A DNA stretch of 64,000 bases from Streptomyces sp. NBC_00102 (GTDB lineage Bacteria; Actinomycetota; Actinomycetes; Streptomycetales; Streptomycetaceae). Numbering within the stretch: position 1 is the stretch's first letter; each line of letters starts with the position of its first letter. Below the pieces are notes generated by a model that ran no database searches, was not told where the DNA came from, and saw only the letters and a list, made by a program, of their open reading frames with translations. Shown piece by piece: positions 9,616-17,852 of the stretch. The translations under genes were made by a program, and so were the position numbers. The stretch covers positions 124,001 to 188,000 of the forward strand of contig NZ_JAPEMC010000005.1 in the NCBI RefSeq assembly GCF_026343115.1, read 5' to 3'.

Positions 9616-10833
9616 ATGCCCCTTCCTCCCCGCCCGAACCCGAAGCCGCGCCGCACACCCCCGGAGTCGCTCGGAATCTGGCTGGTGGCGGCGGCCTTCG
9701 CGGTGACGATGATGGGCACGACACTGCCCACCCCGCTGTACGTCCTGTACCAGGAGGAGTTCGGCTTCTCCACGCTGATGATCACCGTCATCTTCGCGAC
9801 CTACGCGGTCGGCGTCGTGGTGGCGCTGCTGTGCTGCGGACACGTCTCGGACGAGATCGGGCGGCGCCGCACACTCCTGCCCGGACTGGCACTCTCCATG
9901 GCCAGCTCCGGGATCTTCCTGATCGCGTCCGAACTCGCCCTGCTGTTTCCGGCCCGTCTGCTGTCCGGGCTGTCCGCCGGTCTCTTCACGGGAACGGCGA
10001 CCGCGGCCATCGTCGACCTGGCGGGTGCCCGGAGCCCGGAACGCGCCACGCTGGTGGCCACGGTCACCCAGATGGGCGGCCTCGGCAGCGGCCCGCTGAT
10101 CGGCAGCCTGCTGGCGGAGTACGCGCCCGCCCCCCTGCGGCTGCCCTTCGCGCTCGATCTCGGGCTTCTCGTCCTCGCGTTCGTCGCCGTACGGGTCATG
10201 CCCGAACCCGTCACCGTCACCTCGCGCCGGCCTCGGCTGCGACTGGCCCGGCCGCAGATCCCCGCGCCCATGCGGGGCGTCTTCCTGCGCGCGTCCATCG
10301 CGGGCTTCGCCGGGTTCGCGGTGCTCGGTCTGTTCACCGCCGTCGTCCCCTCGTTCCTGGACGAACTCCTCGGCGTCCACAGCCTGACCGCGGCCGGGGC
10401 GGTGATCTGCGCGATCTTCTGCGCCTCTGCGGTCGGACAGGTGGTCCTGGTACCGGTCTTCGGACCGCGCTCCCTTCCCCTGGGGTGCGCCGGCCTCATC
10501 CTCGGCATGCTCCTGCTCACCCTGGGCTTCGCCACCGCGTCGTTCGGTCTGCTGCTCGCAGGCGGTCTCGCCGCGGGAGCGGGCCAGGGTGCGAGCTTTC
10601 GCGCGGGCCTCGCCGACATCAACGCGGCCGCTCCCGCCGGTCGCAGGGGCGATCTCGCCTCCGTCTACTTCACCGTGCTCTACGTGGCACTCGCGCTGCC
10701 GGTCGTCGGAGTGGGCTTGGCCGCCGAGCTGTTCGGGCTGCGCACCGCGGGCATCGCCTTCGGCGTGGTCGTCGCGGCGCTCGCGGCCTGGACACTGTCC
10801 GCGGTGCTGCGCACCGGCCGGGGCCGTGCTTGA
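9616..10833 (+). CDS. MFS transporter
   Basis: A 405-residue major facilitator protein with about 12 predicted membrane helices. After a short Pro/Arg-rich start it shows SLGIWLVAAAFAVTMMGTTL (helix 1) and the loop 2-3 signature GHVSDEIGRRRTLLPG typical of MFS proton-driven exporters. The substrate is unknown; drug or metabolite efflux is likely. The start is uncertain: ATG 9616 gives the usual N-terminus but lacks a good ribosome site, ATG 9544 is in frame further up, and a strong AGGAG site instead precedes an out-of-frame ATG at 9591, which may couple translation. An 8-bp tandem repeat lies upstream. Confidence 0.85.
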   Translation: MPLPPRPNPKPRRTPPESLGIWLVAAAFAVTMMGTTLPTPLYVLYQEEFGFSTLMITVIFATYAVGVVVALLCCGHVSDEIGRRRTLLPGLALSMASSGIFLIASELALLFPARLLSGLSAGLFTGTATAAIVDLAGARSPERATLVATVTQMGGLGSGPLIGSLLAEYAPAPLRLPFALDLGLLVLAFVAVRVMPEPVTVTSRRPRLRLARPQIPAPMRGVFLRASIAGFAGFAVLGLFTAVVPSFLDELLGVHSLTAAGAVICAIFCASAVGQVVLVPVFGPRSLPLGCAGLILGMLLLTLGFATASFGLLLAGGLAAGAGQGASFRAGLADINAAAPAGRRGDLASVYFTVLYVALALPVVGVGLAAELFGLRTAGIAFGVVVAALAAWTLSAVLRTGRGRA

Positions 10834-10862
10834 GGAACCCGGACCCGTTCCCTCGGAAACGG

Positions 10863-10899
10863 GGGAGGGGTGAAGCCCCGGCCGGACCTCACCCCTCCC
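10863..10899. terminator. Bidirectional terminator hairpin
   Basis: Inverted repeat GGGAGGGGTGA (10863-10873) and TCACCCCTCCC (10889-10899), 11 perfect pairs with a 15-base loop, between the convergent MFS and ABC-ATPase genes. A smaller hairpin (CCCGTT/AACGGG) precedes it. Confidence 0.75.
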
Positions 10900-10921
10900 G
10901 GGTGTCGCGGAGCCGTCGCGG

Positions 10922-11782
10922 CTACGCCGGCTTCCGGTCCGCGGTGGCGACTCCCTGATCCGGCACGGAGGCGTCCGCTCCGTCCGGTGCGCGCCAGGGC
11001 GCGCCGGGCACCACGAGGGGACTGCCGGTGACCGGGTCGGGGACGACGACCGACTCCAGCCCGAATACGTCGCGGACCAGCCCGGCGGTGACCACGGAGC
11101 CGGGTGGGCCTTCGGCGACGACGTGGCCGCCCTTCATGGCGATGAGGTGGTCGGCGTACCGCGCGGCCTGGTTGAGGTCGTGCAGCACGGCGACGACGGT
11201 ACGGCCGCGTTCGTGGTTGAGCCGTCGCACCAGGTCGAGCACCTCCACCTGGTGCGCGATGTCGAGGTACGTCGTCGGCTCGTCCAGCAGGAGCAGCTCC
11301 GTCTCCTGGGCGAGGGCCATGGCGATCCACACCCGCTGCCGCTGCCCGCCGGAGAGCTCGTCCACCGGCCGGTCGGCGAGGGCCGAGGTTCCCGTGTGTT
11401 CCAGCGCCTCCGCGACGGCGCGTTCGTCCGCCTCGGACCACTGCTGCCACCACTTCTGGTGCGGCTGGCGGCCCCGGGCCACGAGGTCGGCGACGGTGAT
11501 GCCGTCCGGAGCGGTCGGGCTCTGCGGCAGTACGCCGATGGTCCGGGCCACCTGGCGACCGGGTATCCGGTCCAGTCCGGTGCCGTCGAGCAGGACCGTG
11601 CCGCCGCGCGGCTTGAGCAGGCGGCCGAGGGCGCGCAGCAGGGTGGACTTGCCGCAGGCGTTGGGGCCGACGATGACGGTGACGCGTCCGTCGGGGATCT
11701 CCAGATCCAGACCGTCGACGACGATCCGGTCCTCGTACGCCAGCGTCAGGGCCTGGGCGGTGAGTCGACTGGTACGGCTCAT
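10922..11782 (-). CDS. Siderophore-type ABC transporter ATP-binding protein (FecE-like)
   Basis: A 286-residue ATPase with Walker [10 protein letters not shown] (residues about 39-47), signature [10 protein letters not shown], Walker [13 protein letters not shown] and an H-loop histidine ([13 protein letters not shown]). The order and sequence match FecE/FepC-type importers of ferric siderophores, heme or cobalamin. The start codon overlaps the stop of the upstream permease gene by 4 bases (ATGA), so the genes were translated as a coupled set. The ATPase itself looks intact, but both permeases above it are damaged and no solute-binding-protein gene is nearby. It could still serve other permeases in trans; several actinobacterial siderophore ATPases are shared. 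Confidence 0.93.
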   Translation of the reverse strand: MSRTSRLTAQALTLAYEDRIVVDGLDLEIPDGRVTVIVGPNACGKSTLLRALGRLLKPRGGTVLLDGTGLDRIPGRQVARTIGVLPQSPTAPDGITVADLVARGRQPHQKWWQQWSEADERAVAEALEHTGTSALADRPVDELSGGQRQRVWIAMALAQETELLLLDEPTTYLDIAHQVEVLDLVRRLNHERGRTVVAVLHDLNQAARYADHLIAMKGGHVVAEGPPGSVVTAGLVRDVFGLESVVVPDPVTGSPLVVPGAPWRAPDGADASVPDQGVATADRKPA

Positions 11783-12597
11783 GAGGAAGTGCCTCCGGAA
11801 CGGCTGCGGGTACGGGCGATCAGCCACATCAGGTACGGGGCGCCCACCGCTGCGGTGAGAACGCCGACGGGAAGTTCGACGGGGGAGAACAGGCGCCGGG
11901 CCAGCAGATCCGCGACGACGACCACGAGGGCCCCGGCCAGTGCCGAGGACAGCAGCGGGATCTGGGCCGAGCGGGTCAGCCGGCGGGCGATCTGCGGTGC
12001 GAGCAGCGCGACGAAGTCGATCGGACCGGCGGCGCCCGTCGCGACCGAGGCGAGCACGATGCCGAGCGCGGTCAGGCCGAGGCGCACGCGGTCCAGCCGG
12101 ATGCCGAGCGCCACGGCGGTGTCGTCGTCGAGGGACGCCCCGCGCTGGGCCCTGGCCGCCCACAGCGTTGCCGGGACGGCGAGGAGCAGGACCGTCGCCA
12201 GGGGTGCGGCCTGGTCGTAGCCGCGGCTGTTGAGCGAGCCGGTGAGCCAGACCTTCGCCTGCTGTGCGACGAGGAAGTCGCCCTTGGTGAGGAACAGTTG
12301 GGTCAGTGAGCCCAGGGCGACGGAGACTCCGATGCCGATCAGGACGAAACGCGATGCCTGCAACCCGCCGCGCCAGGCGAAGAGATAGACGAGGACGGCC
12401 GCCGCGAGCAGCAGCACGGCGAGTATGGCCGCGACGAGCACCGCCCTGCGGTGCACCAGGAAACTCGCCCGCCCGCGACGCAGCAGCGCGTGTCCGGCCG
12501 GGCGTACCGGAGCGGTGCCGACGGGGGCTCCGGAGGCGGCGACGGTGGCTCCGGAGCCGGCGTTCTTCGGGTGGTTCATACGGCTGAAGTCCTTCAT
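11779..12597 (-). pseudogene. FecCD-type permease with apparent in-frame internal loss
   Basis: An open frame of 272 residues, whereas FecCD permeases usually have about 330-350. The N-terminal region ([20 protein letters not shown]) matches the first membrane helix, and from [20 protein letters not shown] onward the match to the second half is complete, ending [20 protein letters not shown]. The segment that should lie between, including the LRLPR and LSGALxQxxxRNPLADP region and helices 2-4, is absent. The join falls in an Ala/Val/Leu-rich helix coded by GC-rich repeats, consistent with an in-frame deletion by short homology. It overlaps neighbours on both sides by 4 bases. The deletion reading is based on remembered family structure, so a divergent working protein is possible but unlikely. 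Confidence 0.65.
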
Positions 12598-13030
12598 GCG
12601 GCGGCCACCGTGCGGCGTCGCACCAGCGCGATGAGGAACGGCACCCCGAGCAGCGCGGTCATGACGGCCACCGGCACCTCCGAGGGCGGGAAGACGATGC
12701 GGCCGATTACGTCGGAGGCGAGGATCATCACCGGGCCGAGCAGGGCGGCCACCGGCAGCACCCACCGGTGCGCGGTACCGACGAGGGCCCGCGCGATGTG
12801 CGGAACGGCCAGGCCGGTGAAAGCGATGGGCCCGACGGCGGCGACGGCGGCACCGGTCAGCACGGTCGCCCCGACGGCTCCCAGTACGCGGATGCGCATC
12901 ACGTCGTGCCCCAGGTTCTTGGCGGCGTCGTCGCCGAGGGCGAGCGCGTCCAGGCCGCGGGCCATCGCGGTGACCAGCAGCAGCCCGGCCGCCACGAACG
13001 GCCAGATCTGGCCGATGACTTCGCTGCCCC
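12594..13030 (-). pseudogene. FecCD-type permease remnant (C-terminal part only)
   Basis: About 145 residues match only the C-terminal part of a FecCD permease: LDALALGDDAAKNLG, then VAAVGPIAFTGLAVPHIARA and [20 protein letters not shown]. Family members have about 190-200 residues before this point. The recognisable homology begins near EVIGQIWPF (about 13024); further upstream the same frame reads Pro/Arg-rich noise up to 14414 over another gene. No start codon with a ribosome site lies at the break. It was the first permease of the operon, translationally coupled by ATGA to the next. The break sits about 275 bases from the start of the divergent carbohydrate-active cluster, suggesting a deletion or insertion joined unrelated DNA here. 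Confidence 0.75.
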
Positions 13031-13304
13031 CTTGGCAATCCGCACCCCCGGCCGTTCGGGACCCGCCGCGGCCGGTCGGGGCGGGTCCTGGCCGGCGGAG
13101 GGTGAGCAACGCCGAATGTGCCCAGGGGACTTGGGTTGCCAGGCGGCTTGTGTCCAGGGCATTGCATGTTCGTGGCGGCACCCCGGATCCCGTCGACTTT
13201 CCCAGGTGCGTGCGGGCAACGTGATGACCGCAAACGATCACTCGACGCTCCTGCGGCCGGCTCGGAGGAGCAAGGCGCGGGGCGCCCGTACGGAGGTTTC
13301 GACG

Positions 13305-16064
13305 ATGGCCACACCCGCCAGACGCGCCCTGCTCAAGTCCGCCGCTCTCGCCGCGGCCTCCTCCCCGCTCACCTGGGGTGCCGCGACCTCCGCCCGCGCG
13401 TCCGGCCCCGCCACCGCGGGCGCGGCCGACGCCGACCTGCACTGGCTGGAGAACGCGACACCCGCCACGCACGCCGGCCTCACCTGGGGCGTGCCCTGGG
13501 CCAGAGGCGTGTGGACGGACAAGCGGCAGAAGTTCCGGCTCAGTACCGCCGACGGCACGGACGTCCCCGTGCAGAGTTGGGTCACCGGCTACTGGCCGGA
13601 CGGCTCGGTGAAGTGGACGGCGCACGCCCTCGCGCCCGGCGCGAAGGCCTCCGCCTCCTACCGGTTGACGGCGGGCCGGCCCGCCGAGGCCGTGCAGCGG
13701 GTCACCGTGCGCTCCCGCGGCGGCCGGGTCGAGGTGGACACCGGCGCGCTCACCGTACGGTTCGCCGCCAAGGGGTCGGACCGCGTGGTCGAGGAGATCC
13801 GGCGCGGAGGGTCGGTCGCGGCAAAGGACGGCAGGCTCGTCGCCCTGCGGCAGGGCAGCCTCGGAGCCGAGGAGCGCGGCGGAGCGGCGTACGAGGAGTT
13901 CGCCGGACGCGTCACCACCATCGAGGTGGAACAGGACGGCCCCGTCCGGGCCGTGGTCCGCGTCGAGGGTGAACACCGGCGCGGAAAGAGGGGCTGGCTG
14001 CCCTTCAGCCTGCGGTTCGCGCTCTACGCCGGAGCCGAATCGTTCCGCCTCGTGCACACCTTCGTCTGGAACGGCGAGCAGCGACCCGCACAGGAGGAAG
14101 GGGACTTCCTGCGCGGTCTCGGGGTGCGCTTCACCGTGCCGCTCTCCGACGCCCCGTACGACCGCCATGTGCGACTGGCCGACGCTGCCGGGGGCCTGCT
14201 GAGCGAGGCGGTCCAAGGCGTGACCGGGCTCCGCCGCGACCCGGGGACGGCCGTGCGCGCCGCCCAGATCGCGGGGGAGGCGACGCCGGACGTCGGAACC
14301 TGGGACACCCGGGTCGCCGAACGGCTGGCGTACATCCCCCGGTGGGGCGACTACACGCTGACCCAGCCGACCGCCGACGGCTACCAGATCCGAAAGCGGA
14401 CCAGCGCCGGCCACGGCTGGATACGCGCCGGAGCGGGCACCCGCGCCGGCGGATTCGGCTATGTCGGAGGAGCCACCGGAGGCGGACTCTCCTTCGGACT
14501 ACGGGACTTCTGGCAGCGCCACCCTGCCCAGCTGGACATCAGGAACGCGCAGAGCGAAGCCGCCGACATCACCCTCTGGCTCTACTCGCCCGAAGCCGAA
14601 CCCCTCGACCTGCGCTTCTACCACGACGGCCTGGGCCAGGACACCTATGAGAAGCAGTCCGACGGCGGTCTGGAGATCACCTACGAGGACTACGAGCCCG
14701 GCTTCGGCACCCCCTACGGCATCGCCCGCACCAGCGAACTCTTCTTCTGGGCCAACGCGTCCACCCCCGACGCCGAAACCCTCGCCGCCCAGGCCGCCGC
14801 GGTCGCCGCACCACCGCTGCTCACCGCGACCCCCGAACGCCTGCACTCCGCCGGCATTTTCGGCGACTGGGCCCCGGTGGACCGCACCGCCCCCGCCCGC
14901 GCCACCCTCGAGAACCACCTCGACCAGCTCTTCGCCTACTACCGGGACCAGCGCGAACAGCAGCGCTGGTACGGCTTCCTGGACTACGGCGACGTCCAGC
15001 ACACCTACGACAACGACCGGCACGTCTGGCGGTACGACATCGGCGGGTACGCCTGGGACAACTCCGAACTGGGCACCGACCTCTGGCTCTGGTACCACTT
15101 CCTGCGCACCGGAAGCGCCGAGGTGTTCCGGTTCGCCGAGGCGATGACCCGGCACACCGGCGAGGTCGACGTCTACCACCTCGGCACGTGGGCGGGGCTC
15201 GGCACCCGGCACGGCGTCCAGCACTACTCGGACAGCGCGAAGCAGGCCCGTATCTCCACCGCCGCCAACCGCCGCTTCCTGTACTTCCTCACCGGCGACG
15301 AACGGACCGGCGACCTGCTGAGCGAACTCGCCGACGTGGAGCTGACGTTCCTCGGAACCGACCCGCAGCGCAAGGTGCGCACCGACGGGTACCAGCCCGG
15401 CGACCGGCACGCGCTCTCCATCGGCTTCGGAACCGACTGGGGGGCGATCTCGGCGGGCTGGCTGACCGAGTGGGAGCGCCGCGGACCCCGCGCCGAGCAG
15501 GCGAAGAGAAAACTCCTCAACTCCCTGCGCACGATCGCGGCCCAGCCAAACGGCTTCTTCACCGGTACCGGGCTGATGGACGCCGACACCGGAAAGTTCG
15601 CCGTCACCACGGACACCGCAGTCAGCGTCTCGCACCTCAACGCCGTCTTCGGACTCGCCGAAACCAACAGCGAGTTGGTGTCCCTGATCGGCGACGAAGT
15701 CCCCGAGTTCGCCGAAGCCTGGCTGAACTACGCCCGCTACTACAACGGGACGACCGCCGAGAAGACCGCGCTGACCGGCTCCACCTGGAAGTCCGCACTG
15801 CCTGCCGCGCACTCCCGCCTCACCGCCTACGCCGCCGCCCGCACCGGCGACGTCCGGCTCGCCACCCGCGCCTGGAACGAGTTCTTCACGGGCTCGGACA
15901 CCTACTTCCCGTCCAACGACTGGAAGCCGGTGACCGTCCGCGTCCCCGCCGTACTGCGCGAGACCACCGAGATCCCCTGGATCTCCACCAACTCCTCGGC
16001 GCAATGGGCCCTCGCCGCCATCCAGAACCTGGCACTCGTCGGCGCCGGCATCCCCGCCGTCTGA
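13305..16064 (+). CDS. Tat-exported exo-rhamnogalacturonan-lyase-like protein (PcRGLX/YetA family)
   Basis: A 919-residue secreted protein. The N-terminus has a twin-arginine signal (RRALLKSAALAAASS) and an Ala-rich cleavage region near residue 40. The start of the mature part (LHWLENATPATHAGLTWGVP) matches the first domain of the PcRGLX/YetA family, whose founder is an exo-lyase of Penicillium that acts on rhamnogalacturonan I of pectin. A long central beta domain and an alpha/alpha-barrel-like C-terminal part (GGYAWDNSELGTDLWLWYHF, HGVQHYSDSAKQARIS) follow. I infer release of unsaturated rhamnogalacturonan units outside the cell. CGGAGG lies 8 bases before the ATG. The next gene, 46 bases downstream, is a typical partner. 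Confidence 0.75.
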   Translation: MATPARRALLKSAALAAASSPLTWGAATSARASGPATAGAADADLHWLENATPATHAGLTWGVPWARGVWTDKRQKFRLSTADGTDVPVQSWVTGYWPDGSVKWTAHALAPGAKASASYRLTAGRPAEAVQRVTVRSRGGRVEVDTGALTVRFAAKGSDRVVEEIRRGGSVAAKDGRLVALRQGSLGAEERGGAAYEEFAGRVTTIEVEQDGPVRAVVRVEGEHRRGKRGWLPFSLRFALYAGAESFRLVHTFVWNGEQRPAQEEGDFLRGLGVRFTVPLSDAPYDRHVRLADAAGGLLSEAVQGVTGLRRDPGTAVRAAQIAGEATPDVGTWDTRVAERLAYIPRWGDYTLTQPTADGYQIRKRTSAGHGWIRAGAGTRAGGFGYVGGATGGGLSFGLRDFWQRHPAQLDIRNAQSEAADITLWLYSPEAEPLDLRFYHDGLGQDTYEKQSDGGLEITYEDYEPGFGTPYGIARTSELFFWANASTPDAETLAAQAAAVAAPPLLTATPERLHSAGIFGDWAPVDRTAPARATLENHLDQLFAYYRDQREQQRWYGFLDYGDVQHTYDNDRHVWRYDIGGYAWDNSELGTDLWLWYHFLRTGSAEVFRFAEAMTRHTGEVDVYHLGTWAGLGTRHGVQHYSDSAKQARISTAANRRFLYFLTGDERTGDLLSELADVELTFLGTDPQRKVRTDGYQPGDRHALSIGFGTDWGAISAGWLTEWERRGPRAEQAKRKLLNSLRTIAAQPNGFFTGTGLMDADTGKFAVTTDTAVSVSHLNAVFGLAETNSELVSLIGDEVPEFAEAWLNYARYYNGTTAEKTALTGSTWKSALPAAHSRLTAYAAARTGDVRLATRAWNEFFTGSDTYFPSNDWKPVTVRVPAVLRETTEIPWISTNSSAQWALAAIQNLALVGAGIPAV

Positions 16065-16110
16065 CCCAGCCCGCCTCCGCCCCGTCCCCACCACCACGAG
16101 GAGCATCCCC

Positions 16111-16836
16111 ATGACCACCACCCGCAGAGCCTTCGCCGCACTGGCGGCCGGAGCCGCACTCTCCGCCGCCCTGCCCGCCACCGCCCAGGCCCACGGGCGG
16201 GGCGACCGCAGGCCGAAGGAACGCCTGGGCGCCCTGCTCGCCCACGACGACTTCCGGCACGGCCTGGACCAGTGGGCCGTCGAACTGGAGAACGGTGGCA
16301 GCGTCACCGCACGCCGCGGCATTCTGGACATCGACACCCCGGCCGGCGCCACCGTCTGGTTCCGCCGGCGCCTGAGCGGCCCGTACGTGCTCACCTACAC
16401 CGCCACGGCGGTCTCCGCCGGAGGTGTCAACGACCGCGTCTCCGACCTCAACAACTTCTGGAACGCCACCGACACCCGCTCCCCGCACAACGTCTTCGCC
16501 ACCCACCGCGACGGCACCCTCGCCGACTACGACCGGCTCACCACCTACTACGCGGGCTTCGGCGCCAACTCCAACACGACCACCCGGCTGCGCCGTTACG
16601 TCGGCGAGGCCGGGGTGCGCCCGCTCGTGTACGACTACACCGAGCCGCTGCTCACACCGAACCGACCCAACCGCGTGCGCATCGAGTCGGACGGCTCGAA
16701 GGTCCGCTGGTGGAACAACGGCACCCTGGTCTTCGACTACCACGACCCGGAGCCCTACACGGCGGGGTACTTCGCCTTCCGGACGACCTGGAGCCACTTC
16801 CGCATCAGCGACTTCGAAGTGCGGCGCGGTCGCTGA
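16111..16836 (+). CDS. Secreted YesU-like protein (DUF6250/DUF1961-type)
   Basis: A 241-residue protein with a Tat-like signal (TTTRRAFAALAAGAALSAAL, cleavage after QAHA-type residues near 29) and a concanavalin-like beta-sandwich body. Motifs are LLAHDDFRHGLDQWAVELEN, NDRVSDLNNFWNATD, YYAGFGANSNTTTRLRRY and a final FRTTWSHFRISDFEVRR. This pattern fits the DUF6250 group related to Bacillus YesU, found in rhamnogalacturonan-use clusters. The biochemical role of these proteins is not settled; ligand binding or a lyase/hydrolase role on pectin fragments is plausible. A CACGAGGAG site precedes the ATG, and it is surely co-transcribed with the upstream lyase-like gene. Confidence 0.68.
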   Translation: MTTTRRAFAALAAGAALSAALPATAQAHGRGDRRPKERLGALLAHDDFRHGLDQWAVELENGGSVTARRGILDIDTPAGATVWFRRRLSGPYVLTYTATAVSAGGVNDRVSDLNNFWNATDTRSPHNVFATHRDGTLADYDRLTTYYAGFGANSNTTTRLRRYVGEAGVRPLVYDYTEPLLTPNRPNRVRIESDGSKVRWWNNGTLVFDYHDPEPYTAGYFAFRTTWSHFRISDFEVRRGR

Positions 16837-16854
16837 CGACCCGTCGATGAAAGT

Positions 16855-16887
16855 GGTCCGGAGCGGCGGTACTGCCCGCTCCGGACC
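16855..16887. terminator. Bidirectional terminator hairpin
   Basis: Perfect 12-bp inverted repeat GGTCCGGAGCGG (16855-16866) and CCGCTCCGGACC (16876-16887) with a 9-base loop, between the convergent YesU-like gene and the secreted discoidin-like gene. Confidence 0.85.
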
Positions 16888-16909
16888 GCTGTCGCACTGC
16901 TCTACGGCC

Positions 16910-17842
16910 CTACTCCGGTGCGTAAGCCTCCACTTCGAGGATCCGTGAGTAGTCGGCGCTGTTGGAGGCGTGGACGAACACGCGGACCGCATCCGTGGTG
17001 ACCGGGTCGAAGGTGGTGACGATCCGGTCGAGGGTGTTGCCCCGGTAGGATCCGACGGTCAGCCACTCCCCGCCGGACCGCACCTGCACGTCGAAGTCCT
17101 TGATGCCCTGGAGGGCCGCAGGCCGGGCCGGGGTGCCGTAGGTGACGGTCTCGATCCGTCCCAGCTCGACCGGTTCGGGCCATTCGACCGCGAGCCAGTC
17201 GGGGAAGACTCCCTTGTCGGCGTCGTTCCAGCCGTAGCCGGAACCCCAGTGGAGGTAGTCGCTGTCCCCGTCCACGGCGGCGCAGGTCGTGAAGTTCCCG
17301 TGGGTCGAGGAAGCGGTCACCGCCCGGCCGTAAGCCAGGTCGACGCCCGGAGCGGGCGCGGGCGGGGCCTGGACGGTGAGGGGGACCACGACGCGCTGCT
17401 TGCCCGAGACGGCGGTCAGGTCGTAGGTCCCCGACGGTGTTCCCGGAGGGACCCGTACGCCCACCGAGCGGGTCACCGGCCGGTCGGGGTCGGCGGCCGG
17501 CAGGTAGGTCGAGAACACCTGGTCCGAGAGGACGATCGGGGGCTCGGCGGACAGCGTCGCGTCGGCGAAGAGGGACTTCGCACCGGTGTTGGTCAGTGAG
17601 ACGTCGAACTTGGTCGGCAGGCAGGCCAGTTCCGACCCGGTGAGGCCGGCCGGCGAGGCCGAGAGCACCACGGGATCGGCGGACGCCTTGGCCGCGGACC
17701 GACCGGCCGCCGGTGTCCCCGCCGTCGGGCGGGTGTCGGCGCGGGCCTCGTGGGCCGAGCCGCCCATGGTGAGGGTGCTCGCGGTGATGGCGACGAAGGC
17801 GATGGCGGTGACCGTGCGGACGCTCTTCACGACTGTGTTCAT
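16910..17842 (-). CDS. Secreted discoidin (F5/8 type C)-like protein
   Basis: A 310-residue exported protein. It has a Sec signal (residues about 1-35), a Pro/Ala linker, an immunoglobulin-like domain (about 50-155, including SLTNTGAKSLFADATL and VRVPPGTPSGTYDLTAV), and a C-terminal F5/8-type discoidin or CBM32-like domain (about 165-310, HWGSGYGWNDADKGVFPDW, then LGRIETVTYGT and a final SADYSRILEVEAYAP). Such domains bind sugars or cell-surface polymers; no catalytic domain is seen. It starts 10 bases after the phoD stop with a GAGGAGCG ribosome site, so it is the second gene of a phoD operon and may belong to the phosphate regulon. Its ligand is unknown. Confidence 0.75.
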   Translation of the reverse strand: MNTVVKSVRTVTAIAFVAITASTLTMGGSAHEARADTRPTAGTPAAGRSAAKASADPVVLSASPAGLTGSELACLPTKFDVSLTNTGAKSLFADATLSAEPPIVLSDQVFSTYLPAADPDRPVTRSVGVRVPPGTPSGTYDLTAVSGKQRVVVPLTVQAPPAPAPGVDLAYGRAVTASSTHGNFTTCAAVDGDSDYLHWGSGYGWNDADKGVFPDWLAVEWPEPVELGRIETVTYGTPARPAALQGIKDFDVQVRSGGEWLTVGSYRGNTLDRIVTTFDPVTTDAVRVFVHASNSADYSRILEVEAYAPE

Positions 17843-17852
17843 GGCTCGCTCC

